DNA of 64,000 bases from Eleginops maclovinus. Taxonomy: Eukaryota; Chordata; Actinopteri; Perciformes; Eleginopidae. The translations under genes and the position numbers were made by a program. Shown here one piece after another: positions 53,395 to 64,000 of the stretch (position 1 is the stretch's first letter; every line of letters starts with the position of its first letter). Location: positions 20,429,637-20,493,636 of the forward strand of contig NC_086352.1 of assembly GCF_036324505.1 (NCBI RefSeq), in the 5' to 3' direction. Below the pieces are notes generated by a model. It had not been told where the DNA came from. It searched no databases and was given only the letters and a program-made list of their open reading frames with translations.

Positions 53395-53500
53395 CGAACT
53401 GATGATGGCCCTAGATTAAACTTTATTGGATCACCAAAATTATTTAAATGTCAGTTGAGGGCAACATGAAGGTTTGTAACACATTTTGGACAACTCATCA
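53395..53500 (-). repeat. Dispersed repeat fragment, TAACTTTGRTGATCC family
   Basis: TTGGATCACCAAAATTATTT followed by GAGGGCAACATGAAGGTTTGTAAC parallels the copy at 15.2-15.3 kb. It is a short, diverged fragment. Confidence 0.35.
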
Positions 53501-56284
53501 AGCCTGCAGAGACATATAAATTAAAACCATTAATGTGAAACTCATGGTGGAGCTAGAGGAAAAGTCCCTACATAAACAAAGTTGTCTGTTCATGACATCC
53601 AATTGTTTTAGAAATATTCAATTGGCTGGACCAAACAAGCAACCAAAAGACATTGGCATAAAGCCATGCTGGGAGCAAAACACAGAAAATCTTCATAGCA
53701 CCAACATGTGCTACCTTTGGATTTTTTACAGAGAAATACAACTATTGTTTTACAAAAAGTGCTAAACTAAGTTTGCTAGACAGCTTAAGCAGAATTTAAA
53801 TGTATAACCGAGAGATTTTATCTGACACCTCTTAAGTTGTAGTATCGTGTGTTTTAAAAAAGAAAAATCAGAAACATAAATTCTGACATGATAAAACAAA
53901 AGACTGCTTCTAAAGTATATATGTCTATATGTGTTTCTTGAGGGGAATTTAACCAAAGGAATGTTCATTTTAAGACAAAAGAACCTAAAATGCGGAGTCC
54001 TATAAAAAGCTGCATATTTTCCCTGACTGAGGCAAGCAGCCAATTTGTGACCAATATAGAAACTTTACTGGAAGGGAACACTGTGTTACTGTAGTCAGTG
54101 ATGCAGTGCTGCTGGGGTGGGTCACAGCACAATATCTGTCCTTGGTAGGAAATTACTGTTTTGAACTTGAAATTATTGGAGAAATGTAGATTGCGAAGAA
54201 TCAGTTAAGGGTTATGGCTACAGCAGCTCTCCTTTTACATCACCTTTTCCATTAGTGATGCAGTTAGAACTTCTCAATAGCAGATATCTGAGAGCATCTC
54301 AAACCACAATACAGGCGTTGATTTCAGGGTCTTACCCACTTTCATCAAAACTTCAACATAGAATAACAAAAGATATATTACCAGAAACAGCAAGGGATTT
54401 CAGCTTTAACTGGCCGTTTATGTCACATTTCTCACTTCACTTGGGGCTCAGAACATGTAAAATGTGAGATGTTGTATTCTAACAACAAAATGTATTTCAG
54501 AATAAACTATGTACAACTTGACACAGACCGCTCTACACGACGGGTAATAATGTAGGACTTGCCTTGAGGCCCTTACAAATTAACAGTTAATGAATATAGG
54601 CCTTAGGAGCTTCCAAAGGGCCTGGGGCCCCAAGGGCAGTTTCACGTTTTGCCCAATGGGTAACTCAGCCTTGCCTCAAGGGGCCACCAGCAGGGCTTTA
54701 AGGATCAGGCTTACATCAACACATAACATGCATGAGGGAGAATGTAAGCCAGGGTACAATATATCAGAAAGTTTAAAGTATGTTAAAAATATAAATAGCT
54801 TTACAAGTGGCACAAGTTGTATGATTTAGTTAATTGTAATCATCAAAGATTCATTTAGATTTGAATGGAATGTCAAAACAAAGAACAAGTCGCTGTGAAA
54901 ACCATGCATCCCCTAATTTGGTGATTTTTAGCTTTTCAGCTACATTCTTGGTAATGAGATGGTCCTTAACTCTTATACCCAGGAGAAAAGGAGACTCATC
55001 TTTGTTGTGAATGGTTTTCTGCTTTAGACCTACATTATTTTATTTCTATCACACATGAACTATGCAAAAATGTAAGCAGACCCTCGGTTTACTGTATTTC
55101 CCATTTAAGTTAGGAGCCAGGAATACTTTTGTTTAAGAGTCATTTGTTCCTACTTCTCAAGCTAAAGAAGTTCATTTTAAAAAATTGGATGAGTGGAAAA
55201 CTGTCAATAAGCTGATGATCATGAAGATTATCATTTTGTGTGTTTAATAAAATAGTGAGAAATCTAACCTGGCATCCGCATACTCTCAGATTGGTTGGGA
55301 CAAATAAGTTCTTGCATGATGGCAGTCTTTCCTTTCTCCTTTGCAGCTAAATGTTCAAAGGTAACACTTATCTCAGTATCCTAATGCCACTGGATGTGCC
55401 TCGGGTAACAGCATACATTGTCCGTTGCATGATTAAGTTCAATCAAACCGAAAACATACTTTTATAGGATTCAAACCAAGAAAATTGTGTTCATATGGTA
55501 TGGGCATTAGCCAACTGAGAACTGACTCCAACGTACCAGTTTATTCACAGAAACAGAATTTGCTATGAAAAAACAATATAAAAACATAATCCGTCAAATC
55601 AGCAGCAATCAAAACTACATTACTTCCCCTACTGAGAACTCCTTGTTCGCCGCAGAGTGTGGTTGTTATTCAACGTCGGATTGAGGTCGCCCCTTGCTAA
55701 AGCTGTGGGGCCACTGCCATTCAACCATGTTTCTTTCTTTATTCAAAGTAAAAGAAGGGCAGTGGATCCTTTAAAGGCTGGTAAACAGAAATACAATCAG
55801 TATTTATGAGCGCAAATACTAAGTCCAGACCACAACAGGTTAGCTTTCCACTTCAACGGGACCAGCACTCAGCCCTGGCTCTTTGATCTTACATTAATAA
55901 GCACCACTTGTGTTCCTGACAAAACAGTAGCTCAAAATTAGAACCAGAGCAAATATAAAAGCAAAGGCTGACTATAAGTGTCTGTTGGATTCCTGTGTCT
56001 CCTCGACTTTATTTTTTCTTCCCAGCTAGAAACCAAAAAGACACATTGACTAAGAGGACGACCACAAGCCACAGAGTGGTAATGGTCACACCAGCTTCAT
56101 ACATACATTCAATAACATCAGCATTACTTTTATTAAAGTGTGCTATGGTCATGTAATAATGGTGGAAGCTTTGAGAAACACATTTTGTACGACCTACAGT
56201 CTATCTTTTTATGTTTTCTTTAAAAAAAATGTCTTTGTTCTCATTAAATACTGACAAAGCTTTCGCCTTTAGGCACTAATTGCT

Positions 56285-56420
56285 TTTAAAGAAATAGTTT
56301 GGGTTTTGTTATGAAGTAATTTGCTTTTCCTCTCAAAAGTTATTAGAGTAGATGGAAAACTCCCAATATCTGCGTATGCATATAATGAAAGCTCAGAGAT
56401 GCTAAGCCCTCATAACAACT
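56285..56420 (-). repeat. Dispersed repeat fragment, TTAGCTAACTGG family, antisense
   Basis: AAAGAAATAGTTTGGGTTTTG, then TTGCTTTTCCTCTCAAAAGTTATTAGAGTAGAT (given in parts), match the reverse of the family end seen near 52.1 kb. It lies about 500 bp from a forward copy. I could not establish that the two are ends of one element. Confidence 0.4.
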
Positions 56421-56934
56421 GAAATATGTCTATATCTGATTAATCTTTTTATTCAACCCACTGAGTCTCATTGTGTTTAATCTGTAGAGAAACAATGATG
56501 TAAAAATGACAGCATCAGGGCTGGAGTGTCTGCTGGTTTTCTCATAACCTCTCGGCAAGACACCAGAGTCATCGAGCAGAGAAAGAAGCAGTTATGTTCA
56601 CACTATGAGCAACAAATTTACAGGCTACAATTCATTATAAATGGAGGCGATTAAATGAAGCTACAAACTGCAACCAGACTAGTCGCTTTGTGACGGTGCT
56701 ATTCACCTCATAAAGGAACATTTAAGTAGCAGGTTAAATATTGAGCTCAGGATGCTTTGATAGGAGGATTTGAGCCCAGCAAGTTGCCTGTAAATGTGTT
56801 ATGCTAAGCAAGGCTAATCAACAGCAGAACATAAGTTCAATTAACTAACCAATATTAGTGTGTTGTTCTTCCCATTATCTAATTTCCCAACATTTGGTTT
56901 TCTCAATGTTTGAGAATTGTTATTTGTTTGAGGT

Positions 56935-57130
56935 GCTGGTAGGTGTATGCATATACTAACTTTTGGACAGAGCCAGGCTAGTCGATTTTCCCTTTTACCT
57001 TGTATGCTAAGCAAAGCTAACTGGATGCTGGTTGAACCTCTATGGGTAGATATGAGAGTAGTTATGCTTTTCTTTTTCGAATCTCTGCAACAAAGTGGAA
57101 AATCACATTCTCAAAATAACAAAATATGAA
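56935..57130 (+). repeat. Dispersed repeat, TTAGCTAACTGG family
   Basis: It contains GGACAGAGCCAGGCTAG, TATGCTAAGCAAAGCTAACTGG and GATATGAGAGTAGTTATGC, parallel to the copy at about 52.0 kb and to a repeat common in teleost introns. Confidence 0.5.
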
Positions 57131-58683
57131 TTGAAGTTATTAAGTTGTTTTCTTCACTTTTGAAGGCTACACAAGGAAATATGTTGCTTTAATGTTTCCT
57201 CAAAGCTCTTCCCAAAAGGAGGGAATTCCTTTGATCTAGTGATATCAGACTTTCTGCTAAGATTTAAGTGCCCCTCCTCAGACGGTCTCTCAGGCATTTT
57301 AACAGCTGATTCATAATATGCTCCATTTCTGAGCTTTATCGGCTCCCTCCCCACGGGAAGCTGGGATTGCACAGGTTGGTTGCCATGGATGTAAGACAAA
57401 CCTGCACAGGGCGAAAAAGATCTCCCCTGAAGCCCCGCTCAGCAGGCTGCATATTTGTGCATTGTGTGGACAATATGCCAGAAACTCACAAGTGGTGAAA
57501 GAAACCATGCAGTCCTGAGAGGCTTACTGACAGACCAGCAGAAAGACCGGAGAAAAAACGAGTAGGCTGAAACGCTCAAAGGACTTCTGCTGAAAAGCAC
57601 GCTATCAACTTTATCTTTATTCTTCCTATTTTGTACCCGCCCTGTTGCCCAGCTATGTTTTAGCTGTTAAGAGACTTGAAAGGCAGCAGTCAGGTTCATT
57701 TAAGGACCATATATTCCAAGGCACAATCCTCTAAAGAAAAGGGAAAAATGTAATGAGCCATTAATGTAGAATGAGCTATGCTTTGAAGCTCTCATAATTC
57801 ACATCTCAAACACTTGTTTGCCGTATTTGCGTTAATCATTACGTGTAAATATTAAGCACTTTTTCTACATTTGCTCTTGAAGATGTGTTATTACTGCAGC
57901 CCATTAATGGCAAAAAATTCCCCCAGGAAAGAAAACATTTGAAATAGCATTTTGTTGGTTAGAGCTATTTTCCCTGTTTAAGAATGTTATCCATCTACAT
58001 TCCTCTTATTGTGTCTTTCCCCCTCTCATTATATAAAAAGATGCCTAATTGAAGGCTTTGCACATAACAAATGACCACATTAGTCTGCACCCCTTTTACT
58101 CGCCCTTCTTCCCGTCTGTGGTTGTAATGCACTCTGCATGTTCTCCATTGTCTCTCAAATTACAGCGCAGGCTGTCAATCATTTGGAAGCTTAAACTAAG
58201 GGACTTGTTTTTCTGAATAGCCCCAACCATCCTACCTCCCAGAGAGAAATATTTCTTCCTGTACTTCTTGTGTCTACGATGAAGCGGTAATACTGCTGAG
58301 GGCAGCCAGTCAACATAACATCTTATTTCAATTTCAAAACCATCCGTAAAGTTGTTGGTTTGTTTCCACTTCCATTATAATTTGAAAAACACTCAAAACA
58401 AAACAGTCACACAAGATGAATAAGAAACAATTTACCCATATTAATTCAGCATCATTGAACACTCCCTGGATAGGAAAGAAGGATTAAATGCTTGACTTGT
58501 GTTTCTTTTATGTCTGCACATGAACAGCAAAAAAGATTTTCTTCCCCCCACTCTGTTAACATCTAACAACCTGCCAGACATTTCTGTCCTTCCGTGCTTC
58601 CCATACATATGGTGCCACAGAGAGTTTTCTCCATGTGACAAAGACCCTTAAAACCAAATAGAACAATGCCACGTGGGTGGCTC

Positions 58684-58713
58684 TGCGTGCGTGCGTGCGT
58701 GCGTGCGTGCGTG
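58684..58713. repeat. (TGCG)7 microsatellite
   Basis: Seven and a half TGCG units. Alternating purine-pyrimidine with CpG, so prone to Z-DNA and methylation. Confidence 0.95.
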
Positions 58714-60585
58714 AAAAAGATATTATAGACTGTGAGTCAAAAAGTCAGAAGCAACATTTGAACAAGCATCAGCTTCTATCAGCACATATTCACTTCAATA
58801 ACAAGACAAACAATATTGAACCGGCAGAGAGGAAGAGTTACATTCGTGGTTAACATTTCTTTCATGTGCAACTTGTTATGATAAATATAAACAGAAGACC
58901 AACTTGGGAACACAACATAACGACTTAATATTACATGCAGGGTAGTTACACTGCTGTTGCCTGTGATCCAGTATGAAACCTAAATTGCTGAGCGTCTGTT
59001 GCCACTTGTGTTATGTAGCCTGGATGTTGGAAGCAGCCGCCACTGTTTGTTGACTGATGAGAGCCGCTGTTGACAGGGAACTCTGTTTGCTTTGGCAGGA
59101 GAGCACACTGCCTGCCATTCCTCAGATGAAACCATGTGAGTGCTGCTCATTTTAGGAGTTTTTTTGTTTTTTAGGAGACAGCTACCAGCTCCTGTAGTCT
59201 TTTTTGACTTGCCCCTGCACTCACAAAGCTGCCAGTTCCTGGACTGGATTTAAGTAACAAGAACTTTGACTTTAAGTATTGTATGTGTAGCCAAAGCCTG
59301 ATTAAGCTTACTCTTCTCTTCTCTAGTCCTCCAATCTTGTCCAAAAATGATTTAAAACAAACAGAAAAGTCCACATTGTTGAATTTGAATTTGTTGGAGC
59401 CAGTCCCAAAGACACATACCTGTAATACCTTTGTTACTGTACCAAACATTTATTAATTTGAAGTACAAAAGTTCTCCTAAAAACAATATTTTGGGAAATG
59501 TCTATATATTTTTGACCGTTTTGAAGATGTACATATTCAGTCGAGGGGGAAGTGCCAAAGGAAGTGAAGTCTTTTGTTGTTGGTGTTGTTTTATTGGATT
59601 TGAGCCTTTTATTTTATTTTATTTTTTTAAACCCTTCACCTAAATAAGGCTGTTAGCTATTTTGTACTAAGTGAACAGTATCTTAAAAAGCTGACAATGC
59701 CTTATGAAAATCTTCATAAACGCTGGGTATTTTAATTCACTTTCAGAGCCCGAGTAGAGACATCAAACATCTGAAAACACAAACAGGGCATTGCCCCTGC
59801 CAACCTCAGCTAAAACACTGTGATCATGCCGGGACTCTCCCATAAACCATTTGAGTTTAGGAGGAGGATAACAGCACGTCTATAAACTGAGAGACATCGT
59901 TAAAGGGAATTGGCTTAATGATATGTCTGAGACTGTACACTCAAGTCATAAGCTCTGCATTTGTTGCCCACTCATTTCAGCCGTCATATGACAGCCATCA
60001 ACAAGAATGGGAGAACATCCCACGCTGGGTAGGGGAGCACAGACAAGGCAAGCTGTTACCTGTAAGTTAACGGTCAGTCATTGCTCTATGAAAAGGATGA
60101 AGAGGAATGCAATACAATAAAAGAAAGAGGTTGAAAATCCATGTCTGGATGGATTGCAACGAGTTTATGGTGTGTTTCTATGCTGAGATAACTGGTTCTT
60201 CAGCCCTAAATATGGATGTGTTTGCTTTTATCAGGGCACAGTATAAAATAACACCTTGCACAGGAAAAGGAGCTATTAGTAAAAGCCCCAGTACATATCC
60301 CTGACAGATTTTCACCCATAGAGATGGCATCCTGAGTCAATCTTATCTCAGGATCATAGTGTAGCGGTAGATCTGGAAGGAGGACAGACCCTCTCTGTTT
60401 GCTCTGAAGTGGAGCCTCGCTGCACGCACACTGACTCATCCGCTGTTTTCACAACACCCACACAAACCCCAACTCCTAAATGTGTACTCTAACTCGGAAA
60501 CACACACAAACAATTATCCACGTAAACATTTGCTCTTTAATCTCAGCACGTGTTTATGAAGTTGAACCTTTGCTACAGTGATGAG

Positions 60586-60605
60586 TCACACACACACACA
60601 CACAC
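60586..60605. repeat. Short (CA) run at the exon 2 donor
   Basis: A CA run of about nine units ending four bases from the exon 2 boundary. In the transcript it is a (GU)n run immediately after the GTA of the donor. Confidence 0.9.
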
Positions 60606-60608
60606 TAC

Positions 60609-60770
60609 CTTGAAAAGCAGCCACATTGCGCGATATGAGGAACTTGAGGCTGGAGCTGGAAGTCTGTAGATGGTTTTGGATGTCTCTCCGGGCCGCCACC
60701 TGGTACTTCTCCTCCATCTTTTTAGTGCAGCAGGTCAGGTTCTTGGACATGCACACCTGGAGGTCTGAAC
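60609..60770 (-). CDS. gpc5: gpc5 exon 2: N-terminal cysteine-rich domain
   Basis: This 162-bp exon has phase 1 at both ends. The acceptor is CTACTCTTAG|GTTCAG and the donor TTTCAAG|GTAGTG. It encodes S-D-L-Q-V-C-M-S-K-N-L-T-C-C, then KKMEEKYQVAARRD, then LQTSSSSLKFLISRNVAAFQ. This is the conserved glypican block with three core cysteines (VC and TCC) and the helix that follows. N-L-T is a potential N-glycosylation sequon at about 60733-60741. A (CA)9 run sits at the donor side in the intron (60586-60605), only a few bases from the splice site. The flanking introns are 3.2 kb and 19.2 kb. Confidence 0.95.
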
Positions 60771-63700
60771 CTAAGAGTAGTTAAGGTTGAATGTTAGGAT
60801 CTTAAAATAAAAAAGTGGAAGGATTAACGCATTCCTCATGGTGCCACTGTATTTCCAAATTCACGTCCAGTTATTACATTTGTCTTTGTTATTTTGTTCA
60901 ACAAAAGAGAGATGTCAAAGAGATAGTTCATACTTGAATTGGGTTCATCTACCGGCCCTTGTCAGAACTGCAATTAGTCACAGTCAGTGTATTACCTGGT
61001 GTAGATGGCGGTTAGACGCCCAAAAGGGGCCACAGCAAACATATAACCAACCAGCTAAAAAAAAGGCTTGGCAAAAACAAATCAATATCAATTTAGCTTA
61101 AGCTAGCCTCCATTACTATTCTTCTTTGATGTTTTAAATGGTTATCTCAGATGTCACACAACACAAACATATTGATGCAGTGTTAGAGCAACCTCTGTGT
61201 TTGTTCAGATACATCTTCAGTGTTATTTTATTCCCCCCATCGGAGTCTGGTCGCTCTAAATAGAACGTATATAAAAGCTTTAGTTATATGTCAGAAAGTG
61301 AAGGGGGAGGACATTTCCAAAATATAAGATTCAATAAAAATGATACAAAATGTTTTAGGTGGCTAAAATTGGTTGAGCTGCTGCCCACGTCCATAGCAAT
61401 ACACTGGTTTTCCTCCATGCCGTAACACCTGGCTGCTCTCCTAACTTGGTGTGTGCGATAGGTACCATGTTCCAGCATTTGGTAGGATTATTTAGTAAGA
61501 AATTGCTCACCTCTGTTACATGAATGTTAAGCAAATATGTGATAGGCTGTCCTTGGGGTGCTCCACTTACTTTGCATTCCACAGACATGCAAGTCAGGTG
61601 GACTTGACACCTTAAACGGCCAAAAGGCAAGTATGAATAAGTGAGTGTGTCTAAAAATATGTATTAATAACTGTATGATAAATTGGTAACTGTCCAAAGT
61701 GACAAGCAGCTTTCTTTAGTAGCATTCAGCTGTACGACAACATGACTAAGAGTTTAAAGCCATGCAATGGAAATATTTCCCTCAGAAACACAGGGGTCAA
61801 CCCGTGATGGGAAAATAAAAGTCAGGGGTCATTGAGGTTACATTTAATGACAATCCATGTTTATATAATGAGATAGGCAAGTAGAAATAAATACAAGGTA
61901 CATAAATAGAACAGGATATTGTAAAGAAAAATAAATAAATGAACTTAATCATGCCTGTGTGAAATAGCTGCAGTTGATTCTGGTCGTTCAAAAATCATTC
62001 TTCAGCCATTGTAAGATAACAAGAAATGCTTTGCTGGAGCAGAAAACCAAAACACAAAGATCCTGAGCAGAGATGCAAGTCAAAACGTTATCGGCTGATA
62101 AGTGATAAGCTACGCTATGAACAAATGTAAGCAATGATCTCACAAAGAGGACAGTCAAAACATCTTAAAAGAGACCCAAAACTGTGCAAAAGCCTCTTGG
62201 ACAAGCCTAGGCAGAGTGTGCAGAGCTGTTGCCAGAGACGCTATCAGCTGAAGAAGAGTGAGGAGGGAGCAGAGCAGGCGATGGCACACGTGGAGGAATT
62301 TAAACTCTCCCAGATAAGACAACTTGAAAGAGCCCCAGGTCTTGCTTTTTTTTCTCTTTCGTCTAAATGTTTCCCCGAACTATTTTCACAGAAAGCAGCT
62401 TTAGTTGGCTGAGTTGAAAGACTTCCGGCTTGCCATGTTCTGACCCATCTGAAGGCTGTTTGGCATTTCTTATTAGAAAACATATAAAACAGTTCGCTCT
62501 CAGGCTCCTGGAATTTCTGGCAATTTTTTTAACAGGCTAACACTAAAACATAGGTAAATTTTACAATATACTCCAGGATTGATGGTACCTCAAGCTATTG
62601 CCCGTTACACAATGTGGTGTGTTTCAATGCATTAATATGAATCCATCAAGGAAACAATTTACATCTTCCTTATGTCAAGATGCATTCAGGTTTGGAAGAA
62701 ATGTGCAAGGTTGTGAGAAGGGTCAGCAGAGCCACAGCTATAAACAGTAGCAAGTGTTTTTACAACATTACTGAATCAGAAGCTTATCATCGCCTACACA
62801 GGAGGCCCCCACTGCACACATAATTCATCTCTGAGAAAGTACTTTTCAGTTAAGAAGTAGCACTGAGATTCATATCCACACAGGCTCACTTAAAGGGCAG
62901 GAGTGGTGATGGCATTATAAGGGTTAGTTAGAGGTTTAGGAGGTATTTGAGGGTTTTGTGCCAATATAATCAGTTTCCATACTGCAGCAGAGGAAAGTGA
63001 AGTTTGTAGGGAGCAGATTGTGGCAGGATGCTATCAACACCGTTAAAATGTACTTTTCCAAGACAAAGCAGCAGCAAGCCGTTTGGTCAATGACAGCTCA
63101 CTTGAAGTATCTGCACATATAATCCCACCTAATTTATGAACAGAAATATTGCTTTATGGGCGCTGTTCAGAGAGTTAAGTGACGCCTATAGTTTACCTAA
63201 CTTTGCACTAAATAATTCCAGTTTATCCCTGCAAACCACTTATCTGCTTTTGACAGCCGGCACAACCAACAAATAATCTCAGGAGCTTTCATTTCTCGTT
63301 TCCCTTTGATTAAAATACTGAATTTTATGTTAGCACATATGAAACAATCGAGAAAACAGTAGGATATAACTTTTAAAGGCTTTTTTGTTGTGCAACAACA
63401 AGCAAAGTCTATCTACAAACATATTCCTGTCGCCCAGCAACCACAGTATTTGAATTATTTCAACATTTAGGAACCTGGAAAACTTAAATTATGGGTCCAG
63501 ACAATAACTGAAAAAAACATAACTGCGTTACACAGCATTTCCTCCATATTTCTCAATTTAAACGTCCCATCACAGAGGTGCACTTTAAACGGTTTAAGGC
63601 TCTCCTGTTCTGTCTATATTATTATCATGACTGCACACACGCCTCTAAATGTGTTTAAAAAGGCGCGTTTTGCATCTACAAAGAGTACTTAGCAAGAAAA

Positions 63701-63925
63701 TGACAGGTTAAAAATCCACAGTTCAGTAAGTGAGCTCAACAGGAAGGTAATGTGGTGTTGAATTACTTCTCAGGCATATTTATTTCTTGAGGGCTTGTTA
63801 TTGCTTTGGTTGCTAAAAAATATGTTAATGAAATGATCGAAAGAAAATAGATGTTTATGATCATTTCAGTGCCGGAGAAAAATAACTAGATATAGCTTAG
63901 CTTCTCATGTTTAACTCAAACATAC
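60771..63925 (-). other. gpc5: gpc5 intron 1
   Basis: A 3,155-bp GTATGT...CTCTTAG intron. It is AT-rich, and I see no repeat or coding element in it that I can name. Confidence 0.85.
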
Positions 63926-64000
63926 CTGGTCTGGGGCTCAGAGGCAATAATTGATTTGGTCCAATTTGTTTGAGTTGGAAAACTTTCCGCACTTCATCGC
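63926..64000 (-). CDS. gpc5: gpc5 exon 1 (3' part): mature N-terminus
   Basis: The exon runs off the right edge. The visible 75 bp hold two bases of a codon (xGC, expected Cys), 24 full codons and one base of the next codon. The peptide is DEVRKVFQLKQIGPNQLLPL followed by SPRP, matching the glypican N-terminus just after the signal peptide, where a C-(D/E)-E-V-R-K start is followed by a short linker. The donor is CCAG|GTATG, phase 1, and joins exon 2 to give P-G-S-D-L-Q-V-C. The start codon, signal peptide and promoter lie outside the window, so nothing can be said about initiation. The exon is short and would be missed without the neighbouring exons as a guide. Confidence 0.88.

Noticed and set aside
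56285..57130. A single transposon with terminal inverted repeats formed by the two opposed repeat copies
   Set aside because: The outer ends do not align well enough as inverted repeats, and no target duplication is visible. They are better treated as two fragments of one family.

Overview
The window is vertebrate, almost certainly teleost fish. The coding signal is a chain of short GT-AG-bounded exons in very large introns. The introns are full of (CA)n microsatellites, tRNA-derived SINE and V-SINE-like copies, a LINE 3' end and other dispersed repeats familiar from teleost introns. The sequence does not identify the species. There is no bacterial, viral or CRISPR-like content.

The whole window lies inside one gene on the minus strand: an orthologue of glypican-5 (gpc5), a GPI-anchored heparan sulphate proteoglycan core protein. 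Reading right to left, I recover eight consecutive coding exons: 63926-64000 (3' part of the signal/N-terminal exon), 60609-60770, 40903-41363, 40575-40808, 39625-39755, 39409-39534, 16392-16512 and 5336-5498. Splice phases join without a break across all seven introns, giving 1473 bp, or 490 complete codons plus partial codons at the two ends. All 14 core cysteines and the Ser-Gly glycosaminoglycan region are present. The start codon and most of the signal peptide lie beyond base 64000. The terminal exon (GPI-attachment signal, stop, 3'UTR) is not seen in 1-5335 and should lie to the left.

Layout: 1-5335 part of the last intron; 5499-16391 intron 7, with an 'NTTCAGC'-phrase repeat region, a LINE fragment and a 188-bp CA array; 16513-39408 intron 6 (22.9 kb); 39409-41363 a compact cluster of four exons with introns of 90, 819 and 94 bp; 41364-60608 intron 2 (19.2 kb), with a SINE flanked by an 11-bp target duplication, a polypurine tract and three long CA/GT arrays; 60771-63925 intron 1.

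Points worth attention: a 94-bp intron splitting what is, from memory, one large exon in mammalian GPC3/GPC5; apparent loss of the convertase RXXR motif; three compact intronic hairpins, one of which can fold in two mutually exclusive ways; a 322-bp pure CA array; and a possible read-through isoform after the penultimate exon. I found no convincing second gene and no undescribed multi-gene system.
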